This document shows positions 41,817 to 50,022 of a stretch of DNA of 64,000 nucleotides, piece by piece. A program made the translations under genes and the position numbers. Numbering within the stretch: the stretch's first letter is position 1; each line of letters starts with the position of its first letter. A model generated the notes under the pieces. The model had not been told where the DNA came from. It ran no database searches and worked only from the letters and a program-made list of their open reading frames with translations. Origin of the DNA: Corynebacterium haematomassiliense (GTDB lineage Bacteria; Actinomycetota; Actinomycetes; Mycobacteriales; Mycobacteriaceae); the NCBI RefSeq assembly GCF_013978595.1, contig NZ_JACDTZ010000001.1:1612001-1676000 (forward strand), written 5' to 3'.

Positions 41817-42187
41817 TGGTACATGCCTCTGCTTTCTGCGACGCGGTCGATTAGGTCGTGGAGGTCGGAGCGGGTGTAGCCCAGGTGCAGGGCTTCGTCG
41901 ATGAGCGGGGCGATGTAGTCGCCGGCGAAATCCTCGCGACGCTTCGCCAGGATCTGGTCGCGGGCCCCGTCGGTGACGAACATGCCCAGGCCGCGACGCT
42001 TTTCCAGCACGTGGTCGTCGACAAGCAATGCAAGGCCCTTGCGCGCCGTCGCGGGATTGATTTCGTGAAACTGGGCGAGCTGATTCGTCGACGGTGCTTG
42101 CTCGCCGGGCTGCAATGTGCCGTCGACGATGAGGTCGGCGACGAAGCTGGCGATCTGCACGAAGAGGGGCTCTGCTTCTGTGTTCAT
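41813..42187 (-). CDS. GntR-family regulator, YtrA type
   Basis: 124 residues: a GntR winged HTH (PLFVQIASFVADLIVDGTLQPGEQAPSTNQLAQFHEINPATARKGLALL) and a short helical tail, the size typical of the YtrA subfamily. Residues ATARKGLALLVDDHVLEKRRGLGMFV give the wing. ATG 42187 has GGAGGGCAGGGC upstream. It probably binds the palindrome at 42209-42230 and represses its own operon. Confidence 0.92.
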   Translation of the reverse strand: MNTEAEPLFVQIASFVADLIVDGTLQPGEQAPSTNQLAQFHEINPATARKGLALLVDDHVLEKRRGLGMFVTDGARDQILAKRREDFAGDYIAPLIDEALHLGYTRSDLHDLIDRVAESRGMYQ

Positions 42188-42208
42188 GCCCTGCCCTCCG
42201 GTTGATTG

Positions 42209-42230
42209 GTTAGTTACTCGAGTAACTAAC
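42209..42230. promoter_or_regulatory. 22-bp perfect palindromic operator
   Basis: Half-sites GTTAGTTACTC and GAGTAACTAAC are perfect mirror complements with no spacer. It starts 22 bp upstream of the GntR gene start and is a strong candidate for its binding site. Confidence 0.85.
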
Positions 42231-42370
42231 TGACTATCACGCAGCCCGGGGGAGCGCAACCAGTTCGCAGGAAACCGTGACAAATACGACGTGGAATGAC
42301 TGAGCTTTTTCAGGCAAGATGGTGCGTGTAACGCAACTTAGCAACGAAAAAGAATCGGAATTTAGGAGCC

Positions 42371-43775
42371 ATGCTTGAACGCACACTTGTGTTCGTCGAC
42401 ACGTCATACCTTCTCGCGAGCTTTTACAACTCGTGGGAAATCGGCGCCCGCGCACAGTTAGAAATTGACCTGCCGGAGGTTGTGGCAACCCTCGGCAAAA
42501 TGATCACCAACCAACTCAACCAACCCATCCACCGCCAGTTCTGGTACGACGGCATCCCCGACTCAGGCCCGCACCGCTACCAGCGCGCGCTGCGCACCTG
42601 CGACGGCGTGCAACTGCGCACCGGCCAACTCATCGAGTGGGGCGAGCGCCGCACCCAAAAAGGCGTGGACACCCGCCTCGTCGCCGACCTTGTGGTCAAC
42701 GGCGTGAGCGAAAAATTCACCGATTTCGTGCTGGTCTCCGGCGACGCGGACATGATCCCCGGCGTCGAGGAAGTGACCAGCCGCGGCGCGCGCATGCACC
42801 TCTACGGCTTCGGCTGGGACTCCATGTCCTCCGCCCTGCGCCACGCCTGCGACAGCACCACCATCCTCGACCCGCGCGAAGACTTCGCCGACGCCATGCG
42901 CCTCCAGGTGCTCGAGGGCCCGCTCCCGCCCAGCATCAGGGAGCGCCCGCTTAACGACGCTGCTCCGCTCGAAGAGGCGGACGGCCCCACCGCGGTTCCA
43001 GGGCTGGGCCCCGACCCGCTCCGGCCGGACGCCGGCGCTGCGGGGGACAACTCGGATTCGGACGCTACTTCGGATGCCGCCTCTGCGGGTGCTTCGTCCG
43101 CCCCGAAGCCGGGACAGGCGCCTGCTGCCGCACCCGCCGCCCCTGCCGCCCCGAAGCCGTCGGACATCGTGGGCACCCCGACCTCGCAACAACGCACCCA
43201 CCGCCCGGACGAACCAGAGATGGACGAGCCTTCCGAGGCACAGGTGGAGGCCAACAACGAGTCGAACAAGCCCGGCAACCAGAACGTCTCCAGCGAGCCC
43301 GACCGCCCGTCGGCGCCCGCCCCGTCGGCCCGGCCCGTCGGCACCCGCCGAAAGCGCGAAGCCGACGCCCGCGTCGCTCGCTTAGACCAACTCGGATGCG
43401 TCTGCGAGCGCGCCGAAGCCCGGCCCCAAGCCTGCGCCGAAGCCGTCGATGATGGCTCCGCGCCGCAAGCTGCGCTCCCGCTACGTGCCGCTTCCCGAAG
43501 AAGTGTGGACCTCCGCCGGCTTCCAAACCCCCTATGACGTGGGCCAGCAGTACGCCAACTGGTGGTTTGAAAACGCCGCCTCCAGCGAACAGCGCGACAA
43601 CGCCCACCTCCTCTCCGGCGGCGGGCTGCCCCCGGAGATCGACCGGCCGCTGCTGCAGTTCGCCTGCGAAACCCTGCACGAGTACACCCTGTCCGAGACC
43701 CAGCGCGTCAATCTCCGCGACGGGTTCCACTCCGGCATCCGCGGCGTACTCATCAACATCCGCCGGGAGAGCTAG
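42371..43775 (+). pseudogene. NYN-domain protein, frameshifted in the linker
   Basis: The first 190 or so residues are an NYN (PIN-like) ribonuclease domain: LVFVDTSYLLASFYN, QFWYDGIPDSGPHRYQ, KGVDTRLVADLVVNGV and DFVLVSGDADMIPGVEE carry the acidic active-site residues. A Pro/Ala/Asp/Ser-rich linker follows. The frame starting at ATG 42371 runs out at 43537 without similarity. The conserved C-terminal region (LRSRYVPLPEEVWTSAGFQT..., ending at 43775) is in the +1 frame, open from about 43386. One frameshift between about 43330 and 43400 would unite them into about 468 residues. The NYN domain itself is intact, so a shortened protein may still function. Confidence 0.8.
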
Positions 43776-43797
43776 CGCGCGGTCCCGGCGTTTCTAC

Positions 43798-43835
43798 GGC
43801 GCCCCCGGGGGCTTCGGCCCTTTGGGGCGCCTTTT
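43798..43835 (+). terminator. Rho-independent terminator after the NYN gene
   Basis: GGCGCCCC (43798-43805) pairs with GGGGCGCC (43824-43831) followed by TTTT. An inner C/G-rich hairpin is possible. Confidence 0.85.
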
Positions 43836-43851
43836 CGCCCCTCTTGCAAGA

Positions 43852-43998
43852 TAGTTCACTCGCTTGTGAACTAATCGGACTGCGGGCTTCCAGCGTCCTG
43901 GGGATATTGAATTATTCAACCGCCCAAGTGGAACTAATTCACCAAACCGCTCCCGGCGAGTGAACAAACTTGCCAGAGGGCGCCGACACTTCGTGGCG
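43852..43998. repeat. GTGAACAAAC repeat cluster
   Basis: TAGTTCAC and GTGAACTA (43852-43873) form an inverted repeat with a 6-bp spacer. GTGAACAAAC (43960-43969) is followed 10 bp later by GCGCCGACACTTCGTGGCG (43980-43998). The same two blocks in the same order lie at 1986-2021. Confidence 0.7.
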
Positions 43999-44033
43999 GA
44001 ATCTGTCAGGCGGCCCCTCGACCCCCAGGTCAG

Positions 44034-44072
44034 CACAAACGGCCGCCGTAATCTGTCAGGCGGCCGTTTGTG
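44034..44072 (-). terminator. Hairpin downstream of pspA
   Basis: CACAAACGGCCGCC (44034-44047) and GGCGGCCGTTTGTG (44059-44072) are perfect 14-bp arms. The loop carries ATCTGTCA, which is part of a 15-bp direct repeat ATCTGTCAGGCGGCC also present about 50 bp to the left. There is no long T-run, so it could be a terminator or a processing hairpin. Confidence 0.65.
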
Positions 44073-44091
44073 ATCTGCTAGTTGGAGGCGG

Positions 44092-45057
44092 TTAGTCCTC
44101 GTCGCGCATGTACTTCTCGGCGTCGGCGAGGATGTCGTCGGTGTTGTTGGCGTTGTCGGTGCTGGAGGTCTCCGGGGCGTCGGCGGCGACGCGGCGGGAG
44201 CTGCCGGACGGCTTCTGCTCGGCGGCCGAGTCGGTGGCCGAGTCGGCGCCCTCGCCCTGCGAGCCCTCGCCCTCACCAGAGCCCGCCTCGAGCTGGCGGT
44301 CCGCGTCACCGGCGCCCGCGCCGGAGCCGGCCTCGAGCTCGCCGGACATGGACGCGCGGATCTGGTCCAGACGGCTGGCGGCGGCAGCGTCGGTGGAGCC
44401 GGACTCGATCTCGGCCATGCGGTCGGTCATGGAGTCCTTCATCAGCTCCTGCTGGCCCAGGGCGTTGGCGTAGCGGCGCTCAATCTTGTCGCGCACACCG
44501 TCGAGGGTGGGCACGTTGTCGTCGTTGAACTGGTTCATCGAGTCCATGGTCTTGGCCGTCTGCTCCTGCATGCGGGCCTGGTTGAGCTGGGACTCGAGCT
44601 GAGAGACCTGGGAGAGCTGCTCCTTCAGGTGCGCCTCGGACTGCTGCTGCTTCTGCTGCGCTTCCTTGGCGGCGTGGTCGGCGGACGCGTAGGCCTGCTT
44701 GGTCTGCTCGAGCTCCTGCTCCACGGACACCAGCTGGGTGGCGATGACCTCGGCGGCGTTGTTGAACTGCTGCGCCTTCTCGGCGTCGCCGGCCGCCTCC
44801 GCCTTCTGCGCGGCCTGCAGGGCGGTGCGCGCCTTGTTCTGCAGATCCTCCTGGGACTTGATCAGGCGTTCCATCTTCATCTGCAGCTGGTTCCGGTTGC
44901 CGATGATGTTGGCCGCGTGCTCGGAGATCGCCTTGTGCTGCTCCTTCGCAGCAGCGACGGCTTGCTGGATCTGCACCTTCGGGTCTGCGTTCTGGTCGAT
45001 CTTGGTGTCGAACGACTGCATGAGGTACTTCCAGCCCTTGCTAAACGGGTTCGCCAT
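44092..45057 (-). CDS. pspA: PspA/IM30-family protein with acidic C-terminal extension
   Basis: 321 residues. The first 220 form the long coiled coil of PspA/IM30/Vipp1 proteins (MANPFSKGWKYLMQSFDTKIDQNADPK-like start, then Gln/Lys/Glu-rich heptads), which bind and protect the inner membrane. The rest is a Ser/Gly/Glu-rich tail (AGSGAGAGDADRQLEAGSGEGEGSQG region) ending KYMRDED. Standard PspA is 220-270 residues, so the tail is extra. ATG 45057 is preceded by GGAAGGA. It is separated from thioredoxin by a terminator. Confidence 0.88.
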   Translation of the reverse strand: MANPFSKGWKYLMQSFDTKIDQNADPKVQIQQAVAAAKEQHKAISEHAANIIGNRNQLQMKMERLIKSQEDLQNKARTALQAAQKAEAAGDAEKAQQFNNAAEVIATQLVSVEQELEQTKQAYASADHAAKEAQQKQQQSEAHLKEQLSQVSQLESQLNQARMQEQTAKTMDSMNQFNDDNVPTLDGVRDKIERRYANALGQQELMKDSMTDRMAEIESGSTDAAAASRLDQIRASMSGELEAGSGAGAGDADRQLEAGSGEGEGSQGEGADSATDSAAEQKPSGSSRRVAADAPETSSTDNANNTDDILADAEKYMRDED

Positions 45058-45107
45058 TGGAGTGTCCTTCCGGTGGTGGGGTTCGTCGTTAGGCAAGTGT
45101 ACGCATG

Positions 45108-45133
45108 AAAAAAGCGCCCGTCTCGCGGGCGCT
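45108..45133 (-). terminator. Rho-independent terminator after thioredoxin
   Basis: On the minus strand AGCGCCCG and CGGGCGCT pair around CGAGA and are followed by TTTTT. It separates thioredoxin from pspA. Confidence 0.92.
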
Positions 45134-45145
45134 GAATAAAAAGGC

Positions 45146-45517
45146 CTACTGCTCGGAGGCGTTCTGCTCGGCAATCTGGCGGCGGACGTCATCCATGTCC
45201 AGGTCCTTGACCTGCTGGATAAGGTCGTCCAACGCGGCCGGCGGCAAGGCGCCAGCGTTCTGGTAAATCAGGATGCCGTCGCGGAACGCCATCAGCGTCG
45301 GGATCGCCCGGATGTCCAACCCCCTGGCCACCTGCTGGTTGGCCTCGGTGTCGAGCTTGGCAAAGGTGACATCGGTGTGCTTTTCAGAGGCCTTCTCGTA
45401 GGTCGGCGCGAACTGCTTGCACGGGCCGCACCAGTCCGCCCATGCGTCCACAAACACGATGCCGTCTTGGGTAACGGTGTCCTGGAAAGTGTCATCGGTT
45501 ACATCGATCGTGCTCAA
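45146..45517 (-). CDS. Thioredoxin
   Basis: A 123-residue thioredoxin with the active site WADWCGPCKQF and the cis-proline in RAIPTLMAF. The best start is TTG 45517 (STIDVTDDTFQ follows) with AGGGAG 6 bp upstream. A short acidic/Gln-rich C-terminal tail extends beyond the fold. It could reduce MsrA and other oxidised proteins. It is divergent from the copper genes. Confidence 0.93.
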   Translation of the reverse strand: MSTIDVTDDTFQDTVTQDGIVFVDAWADWCGPCKQFAPTYEKASEKHTDVTFAKLDTEANQQVARGLDIRAIPTLMAFRDGILIYQNAGALPPAALDDLIQQVKDLDMDDVRRQIAEQNASEQ

Positions 45518-45638
45518 AGTACGCTCCCTAAAGCTTTTGGTTATTGTTGTAGAGATTGCAACGGGTACAACCCTAACAATGTCCGAGCTATTCCAAGCCG
45601 GGCTGGAACGAGTGGAAACCAGGAGGCGTGCAGCAGCC

Positions 45639-45839
45639 ATGACGAAGACGTACCGGATCTCGGGCCCGAAGGACGAAGTCGCGGTCGATTCGCTCAAAGA
45701 CGAGCTGTCGCTGGTGGACGGCACCCACGAGGTAGATGTGGACCTCGAGGCCGGGCACCTCACCGTTGTCGGCTTCACCTTCGCTGACGAAGATATTGTG
45801 CAGGCGGCGAAAAACGCCGGCTACGTAATCGAGATATAA
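45639..45839 (+). CDS. HMA-like small protein lacking the CXXC motif
   Basis: 66 residues with the beta-alpha-beta-beta-alpha-beta layout of heavy-metal-associated domains (TYRISGPKDEVAVDSLKDELSLV..VDLEAGHLTVVGFTFADEDIVQAAKNAGYVI). Where metallochaperones have GMTCxxC, it reads SGPKDEV, with no cysteine at all. It lies 12 bp before copZ and so is probably in the copper operon. It may be a scaffold or decoy or have lost metal binding. AGGAGG lies 12 bp before ATG 45639. Confidence 0.75.
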   Translation: MTKTYRISGPKDEVAVDSLKDELSLVDGTHEVDVDLEAGHLTVVGFTFADEDIVQAAKNAGYVIEI

Positions 45840-45851
45840 GGAGGACACACC

Positions 45852-46052
45852 ATGGCTGAACGCGAGTTCAACGTTGAGGGCATGACCTGCGGGCACTGCG
45901 AAATGAGCGTGCAGGAGGAGATCTCCGAGGTCGCCGGTGTGACCGCTGTGAAGGCGGACCACACCACCGGGACTGTCACCGTCGAGGGTGACGGTTTTTC
46001 CACCGACGACATCGCGGCCGCGGTGAAAGAAGCTGGTTACACACTGGCCTAA
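45852..46052 (+). CDS. copZ: Copper chaperone CopZ-like
   Basis: 66-residue HMA protein with VEGMTCGHCEMSVQEE, the Cu(I)-binding CXXC. It should hand copper to the P-type ATPase encoded next. AAGGAGGA precedes ATG 45852. A palindromic hairpin lies between its stop and copA. Confidence 0.93.
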   Translation: MAEREFNVEGMTCGHCEMSVQEEISEVAGVTAVKADHTTGTVTVEGDGFSTDDIAAAVKEAGYTLA

Positions 46053-46055
46053 CGC

Positions 46056-46076
46056 TTAGGCCCGGCCCGGGCCTAA
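46056..46076. promoter_or_regulatory. Hairpin/palindrome between copZ and copA
   Basis: TTAGGCCCGG and CCGGGCCTAA form perfect 10-bp arms around a single C. Only 34 bp separate copZ from copA. It may be a partial terminator that sets the chaperone to pump ratio, or an operator. Confidence 0.6.
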
Positions 46077-46086
46077 AGTGGGGGTT

Positions 46087-48354
46087 ATGACTGAAACCCC
46101 CATAGCATTGCAGCACGTCGAGCTAGGCGTGACGGGGATGACCTGCTCGTCGTGCTCTTCGCGCGTGCAGCGCAAACTGAACAAGCTCGACGGCGTGGAC
46201 GCCACGGTGAACTACTCCACCGAGACGGCCGCCGTCGATTTCGATCCGGCGAAGGCGTCGTCGCAGTTGCTTATCGACGAAGTACGCTCCGCCGGGTACG
46301 ACGCGTTTGAAATGACTGATGACGCGGTGGGGGGTGACGCGGCGGCGGCCGGAGGGGCGTCGACAAGCGAGAAGCTCGAAGGCGCGCGCCTGGAGGAAGC
46401 CGAGAAGCTGAAACGCACCACGATTTGGGCGGCGCTGGTCTCGCTGCCGGTGATGGTGGTGAGCATGGTGCCGGCGCTGCAGTTCACCAACTGGCAGTGG
46501 GCGGCGTTTGCGGCGGCGACGCTGGTGTTTTTCGCCGCGGGCAGCGTGTTTCACCGCGCGACCTGGGTGAACCTGAAGCACGGCGCGGCGACGATGGACA
46601 CGCTGATCACGCTGGGCACGTCCGCGGCGTACCTGTGGTCCGTGTGGGCGCTGTTTTTCGGCAACGCGGGCGAGCCGGGGATGACCATGGAGATGTCCAT
46701 CTTCCCGTCGCACGCGGGCATGGACGAGATCTACCTCGAGTCCGTGTGCGTGGTGATTACGTTCCTGCTGCTAGGCAGGTGGTTTGAAACGCGGGCGAAG
46801 GGGCAGTCCTCGGAGGCGCTGCGCGAGCTTTTGGACATGGGCGCCAAGGACGCCGCCGTGATCCGGGGCGGCAAGGAAGTGCGCGTGCCGATTGCCCAAG
46901 TGGCGGTGGGCGACACGTTCATCGTGCGCCCCGGCGAGAAGATCGCCACCGACGGCCGCGTGGTCTCCGGGCACTCCGCGGTGGACGAATCCATGCTCAC
47001 CGGCGAGTCCGTGCCCGTGGAGGTCACCGAGGGCTCCGCGGTCACCGGCGCCACGCTGAACACTTCCGGGCGCCTGGTGGTGGAGGCCACCCGGGTCGGC
47101 GCCGAAACCACGCTCGCGCAGATGGGCAAGCTCGTGCGCGACGCGCAGGCCGGCAAGGCGCCGGTGGAGCGGCTGGTGGACAAGATCTCGCAGGTCTTCG
47201 TGCCCGTGGTGGTGCTGGTTGCGCTTGTGACGCTGGCCGGACACCTCCTGGTGGGCCATAGCGTTGCCCACGCGTTCACCGCGGCGGTGGCGGTGCTGAT
47301 CATCGCCTGCCCGTGCGCGCTTGGGCTTGCCACCCCGACCGCGATCCTGGTGGGCACCGGCCGCGGCGCCCAGCTGGGGCTGCTGATCAAGGGCCCTGAA
47401 GTGCTCGAATCCACCCGCCAGGTGGACACGGTGGTCATGGACAAGACCGGCACGATCACGTCGGGCGAGATGGGGGTTGCGGACGTCGTCGCAGCGGACG
47501 GCTTCGATGCCGACGAGGTACTGCGGCTCGCCGCCGGCGTGGAGGCCGGCTCCGAGCACCCGATCGCCCGCGCGATCGTGGAGGCGGCCAGCGAGGTGCC
47601 GGCCTCGGAGAACTTCCAAAATGAGGTGGGCAAGGGAGCGTCCGCGCTTATCGACGGCCACCCGGTCCGCGTCGGCCGCCCCTCCGTGCCGCTTGGCGGT
47701 CTGGCCAGCGCCTTCGAAGACGCCGAACGTGCAGGGGCGACCCCGGTGGCCGTCGAGGTGGACGGCGCCCTGGCCGGGTTCGTCGCGGTGCGCGACACCG
47801 TGAAGGCAGATTCCGCCGACGCCGTGGCGCAGCTGCGGGAGCTGGGGCTGACGCCTCACCTGCTCACCGGCGACAACGCCGGCGCGGCAGAGGCCGTCGC
47901 GGCGGAAGTGGGCATCGACCCGGCTAACGTCACCGCGGGCGTCCTGCCGGAGGACAAGGTGGAGGTGGTCAAGCGCCTCCAGGCCGAGGGCAAACACGTG
48001 GCCATGGTCGGCGACGGTGTCAACGACGCCGCCGCGCTCGCCCAGGCGGACCTGGGCTTGGCCATGGGCGCGGGCACGGACGTGGCCATCGAGGCCGCGG
48101 ACATCGCGCTGATGCGCAACTCGCTGACCTCGGCTGCGGACGCGATCAGGCTGTCGCGCAAGACCTTGAAGACGATCAAGGGCAACCTGTTCTGGGCGTT
48201 CGCCTACAACGTCATCCTCATCCCGGTGGCGGCGCTGGGCTTTCTCAACCCGATGCTCGCCGGCATCGCGATGGCGTTCAGCTCGGTGTTCGTGGTGTCG
48301 AACTCGCTGCGGCTGCGGGCGTTCAACTCCGTGTCGTCGGGAGCAGGTGAATAA
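46087..48354 (+). CDS. copA: Copper-transporting P-type ATPase
   Basis: Exports Cu(I) from the cytoplasm. 755 residues: one HMA domain ([15 protein letters not shown]20, C23), then eight membrane helices with the metal-site CPC in [14 protein letters not shown]. The actuator has TGES, the phosphorylation site is [15 protein letters not shown], the nucleotide domain has SEHPIARA, and the hinge has [22 protein letters not shown]. This is the P1B-1 (Cu+) pattern. ATG 46087 is preferred; the frame runs three codons further up to GTG 46078. Confidence 0.96.
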   Translation: MTETPIALQHVELGVTGMTCSSCSSRVQRKLNKLDGVDATVNYSTETAAVDFDPAKASSQLLIDEVRSAGYDAFEMTDDAVGGDAAAAGGASTSEKLEGARLEEAEKLKRTTIWAALVSLPVMVVSMVPALQFTNWQWAAFAAATLVFFAAGSVFHRATWVNLKHGAATMDTLITLGTSAAYLWSVWALFFGNAGEPGMTMEMSIFPSHAGMDEIYLESVCVVITFLLLGRWFETRAKGQSSEALRELLDMGAKDAAVIRGGKEVRVPIAQVAVGDTFIVRPGEKIATDGRVVSGHSAVDESMLTGESVPVEVTEGSAVTGATLNTSGRLVVEATRVGAETTLAQMGKLVRDAQAGKAPVERLVDKISQVFVPVVVLVALVTLAGHLLVGHSVAHAFTAAVAVLIIACPCALGLATPTAILVGTGRGAQLGLLIKGPEVLESTRQVDTVVMDKTGTITSGEMGVADVVAADGFDADEVLRLAAGVEAGSEHPIARAIVEAASEVPASENFQNEVGKGASALIDGHPVRVGRPSVPLGGLASAFEDAERAGATPVAVEVDGALAGFVAVRDTVKADSADAVAQLRELGLTPHLLTGDNAGAAEAVAAEVGIDPANVTAGVLPEDKVEVVKRLQAEGKHVAMVGDGVNDAAALAQADLGLAMGAGTDVAIEAADIALMRNSLTSAADAIRLSRKTLKTIKGNLFWAFAYNVILIPVAALGFLNPMLAGIAMAFSSVFVVSNSLRLRAFNSVSSGAGE

Positions 48355-48395
48355 AAACTGCCAACGCGCGGGCGAGCGCGCCCTACACTCCCCGC

Positions 48396-49709
48396 ATGAA
48401 CTCTTCTGCGCAGCTCACTCGCACTGAGCGACTGGACCGCCTGCCGGTCACCCCGAAACACAAGCGCCTGCTGGTCGGCTCCGGGATCGGCTGGGCCCTC
48501 GACGCGATGGACATCGGCCTCGTGTCCTTCATCCTCGCCGCGCTGGCCGCGCAGTGGAATTTGGACAACACCACCACGGGGTGGATTGCGTCGGTGGGGT
48601 TCGTGGGCATGGCCATCGGCGCGAGCCTGGGCGGGCTGCTCGCCGACAAGATCGGCCGCCGCCAAGTCTTCGCCGCAACGCTCTTGCTCTACGGGCTGGC
48701 CACCGGTGCCTCAGCGCTGGCGTGGTCCGTGGCGTCGCTGATGGTGTTCCGCTTCCTGGTGGGCCTTGGGCTTGGCGCGGAACTGCCGGTAGCCTCCACG
48801 CTGGTCAGCGAGTTTTCGCCGCGGAAGGTCCGGGGGCGCATGGTCGTGCTCTTAGAGGCGTTTTGGGCGGTGGGGTGGATCATGGCGGCCGTCATCGGCA
48901 CCTTCGTGGTGGCGCAGAGCGACAACGGCTGGCGCTGGGGCTTCGCGCTCGGCGCGGTGCCAGCGATGTACGCCATCTACGTGCGCATGGGACTGCCGGA
49001 ATCCGTTCGCTTCCTCGAGTCAGCGGGGCGGCACGACGAAGCCGAACGGATCGTCCGCGAGTTCGAGGCCGAGGCTGACCCCGCGCAGTACGACACCGCC
49101 GCGCCAGCCCAGGAACACCCCGTCGATGGCGGTATCTGGGGCCCGGAGCTGCGCGGGCGCACCGCCGCATTTTGGGCTATCTGGTTCTGCGTGTCGCTGT
49201 CCTACTACGGCGCGTTCATCTGGATCCCGTCCCTGCTGGTGGAGCAGGGTTTCTCCCTGGTTCGCTCGTTCACCTTCACGCTGATCATCACCCTGGCGCA
49301 GCTGCCCGGCTACGCCGCGGCCGCCTGGCTCATCGAGCGGTGGGGCCGCCGCACCACGCTGGCGAGTTTCCTCGCGGGCTCGGCGATTGCTGCGTTCGCG
49401 TACGGCATGGCCAGCACGGAGTGGCAGATCATCGCTGCGGGTTGCCTGCTCAGCTTCTTCAACCTTGGGGCGTGGGGTGCGCTGTACGCGATCGGCCCGG
49501 AGCTCTACCCCACCGCTATCCGCGCAACCGGCACGGGCGCGGGCGCGGCGTTCGGCCGCATCGGCTCAATTCTCGCGCCGCTGGTGGTTCCGCCGGTGCT
49601 CGCCTTCGGCGGCTCGACGGCGGTGTTCGGCGTGTTCGCCGCCGCCTTCGCGCTGGCCTGCGCGGCGGCGTTTACGCTGCCTGAGCAGCGTGGGGTGGCG
49701 ATTGCGTAG
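48396..49709 (+). CDS. MFS transporter, sugar-porter/aromatic-acid type
   Basis: 437 residues with 12 hydrophobic segments. The family motifs are ASLGGLLADKIGRRQVF (loop 2-3) and the related IERWGRRTTLASF in the second half; WRWGFALGAVPAMYAIYVRMGLPESVRFL closes the sixth helix. It resembles metabolite/H+ symporters such as the aromatic-acid or niacin transporter groups; substrate unknown. TACACT lies 6 bp before ATG 48396, which suggests a leaderless transcript independent of copA. Confidence 0.85.
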   Translation: MNSSAQLTRTERLDRLPVTPKHKRLLVGSGIGWALDAMDIGLVSFILAALAAQWNLDNTTTGWIASVGFVGMAIGASLGGLLADKIGRRQVFAATLLLYGLATGASALAWSVASLMVFRFLVGLGLGAELPVASTLVSEFSPRKVRGRMVVLLEAFWAVGWIMAAVIGTFVVAQSDNGWRWGFALGAVPAMYAIYVRMGLPESVRFLESAGRHDEAERIVREFEAEADPAQYDTAAPAQEHPVDGGIWGPELRGRTAAFWAIWFCVSLSYYGAFIWIPSLLVEQGFSLVRSFTFTLIITLAQLPGYAAAAWLIERWGRRTTLASFLAGSAIAAFAYGMASTEWQIIAAGCLLSFFNLGAWGALYAIGPELYPTAIRATGTGAGAAFGRIGSILAPLVVPPVLAFGGSTAVFGVFAAAFALACAAAFTLPEQRGVAIA

Positions 49710-49727
49710 TTCAGGCGGAGCCCGTCG

Positions 49728-49916
49728 CTAAGCAAAGAAGCGCGTGATGCGCGACAGCAGCGACTTGTCCTCCGTCGCCTTGTCGATCTCCTCGATGTTG
49801 CGCGGCAGGTTGAGCAGGAGCGTGTTCTCCCCCGTCTTGGCGACGGTAATGCTCGGGTCGAGCTTGGCCACCGTGCTCGCGCAGGCGGCGGGGCCGTTCA
49901 TGGAACGCACGGTCAT
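49728..49916 (-). CDS. 62-residue conserved-looking small protein
   Basis: Begins MTVRSMNGPAACASTVAKLDP and ends RITRFFA. The middle (ITVAKTGENTLLLNLPRNIEEIDKA) looks like an edge of an alpha/beta fold; the tail is amphipathic. No membrane segment or signal peptide. AAAGGAGAAA upstream of ATG 49916 supports translation. I do not recognise the family. Confidence 0.65.
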   Translation of the reverse strand: MTVRSMNGPAACASTVAKLDPSITVAKTGENTLLLNLPRNIEEIDKATEDKSLLSRITRFFA

Positions 49917-50022
49917 GGCTTTCTCCTTTGCAGCTTTTGCGTTGTGCTGTTGAAGCATAAACGCGTTTCCGCAGCGTGTCACCGTTGGAAAGCCATGCCT
50001 AACTGTTCATAGGGCAGGTTAA

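Noticed and set aside
46261..47655. CGTCGATARGC as a polar chromosome-segregation (KOPS-like) signal
   Set aside because: The copies in the window are split 9 to 8 between strands, with no orientation bias along the DNA.
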